DNA of 64,000 nucleotides from Caballeronia sp. Lep1P3. GTDB lineage: Bacteria; Pseudomonadota; Gammaproteobacteria; Burkholderiales; Burkholderiaceae. Both the position numbers and the translations under genes were made by a program. Where the stretch lies: positions 372,001 through 436,000 of the forward strand of contig NZ_CP084267.1 of assembly GCF_022879595.1 (NCBI RefSeq), read 5' to 3'. Under the pieces are notes generated by a model. That model worked only from the letters and a program-made list of their open reading frames with translations. It was not told the origin of the DNA and did no database searches. Shown here one piece after another: positions 63,922 through 64,000 of the stretch; position 1 is the first letter of the stretch; each line of letters opens with the position of its first letter.

Positions 63922-64000
63922 TGCAGATGTCCGTGAGTTGGCGATTCACGCAACGCCGCAGATTCCGTTCCAGCGGCCGCGATGCAACGCATCACGTGCG

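Overview
The window looks like chromosomal DNA of a high-GC betaproteobacterium of the Burkholderia/Paraburkholderia/Caballeronia group. The evidence is gene content: DUF4148 and DUF1330 proteins, GbpR-type LysR control of an oxidative L-arabinose operon, a NodT/HlyD/DUF1656/FUSC efflux operon, a DUF3348-DUF802-OmpA-DUF2894 operon, a uronate dehydrogenase cluster, and many LysR/SDR/MFS genes. I see no rRNA, tRNA, CRISPR array or prophage. One intact IS5-family insertion sequence is present.

Layout. 1-5.4 kb: tail of an unknown gene, then a MarR-headed aromatic-acid-type efflux operon (minus strand). 5.9-8 kb: class C beta-lactamase-like serine hydrolase and a GbpR-like LysR regulator. 8.1-14.5 kb: oxidative L-arabinose/D-galactose operon (dehydratase, 1-dehydrogenase, AraFGH ABC importer) closed by a hairpin. 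14.6-15.8 kb: IS5-family element with TTAA target duplication. 15.95-20.3 kb: four tightly coupled genes that by topology encode an ion-driven MotAB/TolQR/ZorAB-like motor with a long helical tail and two DUF partners. 20.3-24.4 kb: split transketolase, MFS transporter and SDR (sugar or polyol catabolism). 24.6-30.7 kb: AhpD-like protein, several very small hydrophilic or secreted proteins, DUF188 protein, and a four-PAS hybrid histidine kinase. 30.8-35.4 kb: frameshifted aldose 1-epimerase, GntP-type gluconate permease, periplasmic trehalase. 35.4-43.5 kb: mixed metabolism and regulation (DUF1330, DUF4148, ICL/PEP-mutase family, epoxide-hydrolase-like, VpsR-type sigma-54 activator, LysR + TauE, cold-shock protein). 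43.7-48.1 kb: SDR, small HExxH membrane peptidase, EAL phosphodiesterase, lone receiver domain, family 2 glycosyltransferase. 48.6-50.6 kb: chemoreceptor behind a good sigma-28 promoter. 51-56.8 kb: hexuronate oxidation locus (two MFS transporters, LacI regulator, Udh, lactonase) carrying three matching LacI-type operators. 57-61 kb: TauD-type dioxygenase, CHAD protein and a Tat-exported purple-acid-phosphatase-like enzyme with a candidate Pho box. 61-64 kb: small ORFs, sugar-efflux MFS, SDR.

How it fits together. Much of the window is accessory carbon metabolism of a soil or plant-associated bacterium: L-arabinose, galacturonate/glucuronate, gluconate and trehalose uptake and oxidation, each with a local regulator. 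The least explained locus is the motor-like operon at 15.95-20.3 kb. It has the two membrane parts of a proton-driven stator complex but no flagellar, Tol-Pal or known Zorya effector genes next to it.
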